Source: Chloroflexota bacterium
Lineage (GTDB): Bacteria; Chloroflexota; Anaerolineae; JACRMK01
Assembly: GCA_016200765.1 (NCBI GenBank)
Contig: JACQEC010000158.1
Location: 1 to 5,222, forward strand
Length of the DNA: 5,222 nt
Reading direction: 5' to 3'
In this document: one piece after another, positions 4,865 through 5,222 of the stretch
How positions within the stretch are numbered: the first letter of the stretch is position 1
Layout of the letters: every line of letters starts with the position of its first letter
Made by a program: the position numbers and the translations under genes
Notes under the pieces: generated by a model
The model's database searches: none
What the model saw: only the letters and a program-made list of their open reading frames with translations
Told to the model about the DNA's origin: nothing

Positions 4865-5222
4865 ATGTCCGATCCGAAAGCGCGAAGCTGGAATAACGCC
4901 CGCATCGCCGACCTGTTGATTCAGATCGGGCAGATGCTCGACGTGCTCGGCGAGAACAGTTTCAAGGTCAACGCCTATCGCCGCGCCGCCGACGCCATCC
5001 AGCATCTTGATCAGGACGTCCGCGCCGTGTGGCAGGGCGGCGACGCGGCCAGCCCTGAGCCTGTCGAAGGGGCATCGGGTGTGAAGAACTTGCGGACGAT
5101 TGCCGGAGTGGGCGAGGCGATTGCGTCAAAGCTCGACGAGTTACTGCGCACGGGCGAGATGGGCTATTACCGCGAGTTGTCAGGGCAGGTGCCGGCGGGC
5201 GTGCTCGACATCCCGAAGGTGC
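4865..5222 (+). CDS. polX: DNA polymerase/3'-5' exonuclease PolX, N-terminal part (3' end outside window)
   Basis: The first 119 residues of a family X DNA polymerase are visible. Bacterial PolX proteins are gap-filling repair polymerases of about 570-590 residues, usually with a C-terminal PHP nuclease domain, which lies outside the window. Visible here is the 8-kDa-type helical domain: IADLLIQIGQMLDVLGENSF (14-33), the conserved NSFKVNAYRRAADAI (31-45), the helix-hairpin-helix LRTIAGVGEAIASKLDELL (77-95), the typical RTGEMGYYRELSGQVPAGVL (96-115), and the start of the next helix-hairpin-helix at IPKV. Residues 63-69 (SPEPVEG) are encoded by a dispersed repeat inserted in frame between the first helices and the helix-hairpin-helix. 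ATG 4865 has a good ribosome binding site and follows rpiB after 23 bases, so co-transcription is likely. No stop codon interrupts the frame before the window end. Confidence 0.92.
   Translation, partial: MSDPKARSWNNARIADLLIQIGQMLDVLGENSFKVNAYRRAADAIQHLDQDVRAVWQGGDAASPEPVEGASGVKNLRTIAGVGEAIASKLDELLRTGEMGYYRELSGQVPAGVLDIPKV
5047..5071 (+). repeat. Dispersed repeat copy inserted in frame in polX
   Basis: GGCCAG followed by CCCTGAGCCTGTCGAAGGG (core 5053-5071) matches 2280-2304 over 25 bases with one mismatch. It is read as ASPEPVEG in the polX frame. That is a different reading phase from the full unit in livG (ALSLSKG). It falls in a segment between conserved helices where PolX proteins vary in length. 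Confidence 0.88.

Overview
This is a GC-rich bacterial window, tightly packed and coding on the plus strand throughout. Its style fits an environmental, possibly Chloroflexota (Anaerolineae-like), genome. That placement is an inference from gene content, base composition and a dispersed 19-base repeat. No rRNA or marker gene is present to confirm it.

Positions 1-3036 hold the end of a branched-chain-amino-acid-type (HAAT family) ABC transporter operon: the 3' part of livH (permease), then complete livM (permease), livG (ATPase) and livF (ATPase). livH/livM and livM/livG overlap by 3 bases and 1 base (ATGA, TGATG). livG and livF are separated by 64 bases that are largely occupied by two copies of the repeat. 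The periplasmic binding protein (livK) is not in the window, so the substrate cannot be stated: branched-chain amino acids, urea and short amides are all possible for this family. LivG has a non-canonical ABC signature.

Positions 3037-3192 are a 156-base gap with no convincing gene. It holds a perfect 6-bp inverted repeat and a weak promoter-like -10 box, and it probably separates two transcription units.

Positions 3193-5222 hold a second gene group. First is a divergent ATP-grasp protein related to the beta subunit of succinyl-CoA synthetase (SucC), with no alpha subunit (SucD) beside it. It overlaps rpiB (ribose-5-phosphate isomerase B) by 4 bases (GTGA). A 23-base spacer follows, then the start of polX (family X DNA polymerase, cut by the window end). 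The rpiB 3' end is unusually AT-rich, with a heptamer repeat and an 8-bp stem spanning its stop codon.

The most unusual feature is a short repeat, CCCTGAGCCTGTCGAAGGG and variants. It occurs in four full copies plus one partial copy, all in the same orientation and all in or touching genes: the livG N-terminus, the livG stop codon and livG-livF junction, and an in-frame insertion in polX. Otherwise this is conserved metabolic and transport gene content. I found no defence system, CRISPR array, transposase or RNA gene.
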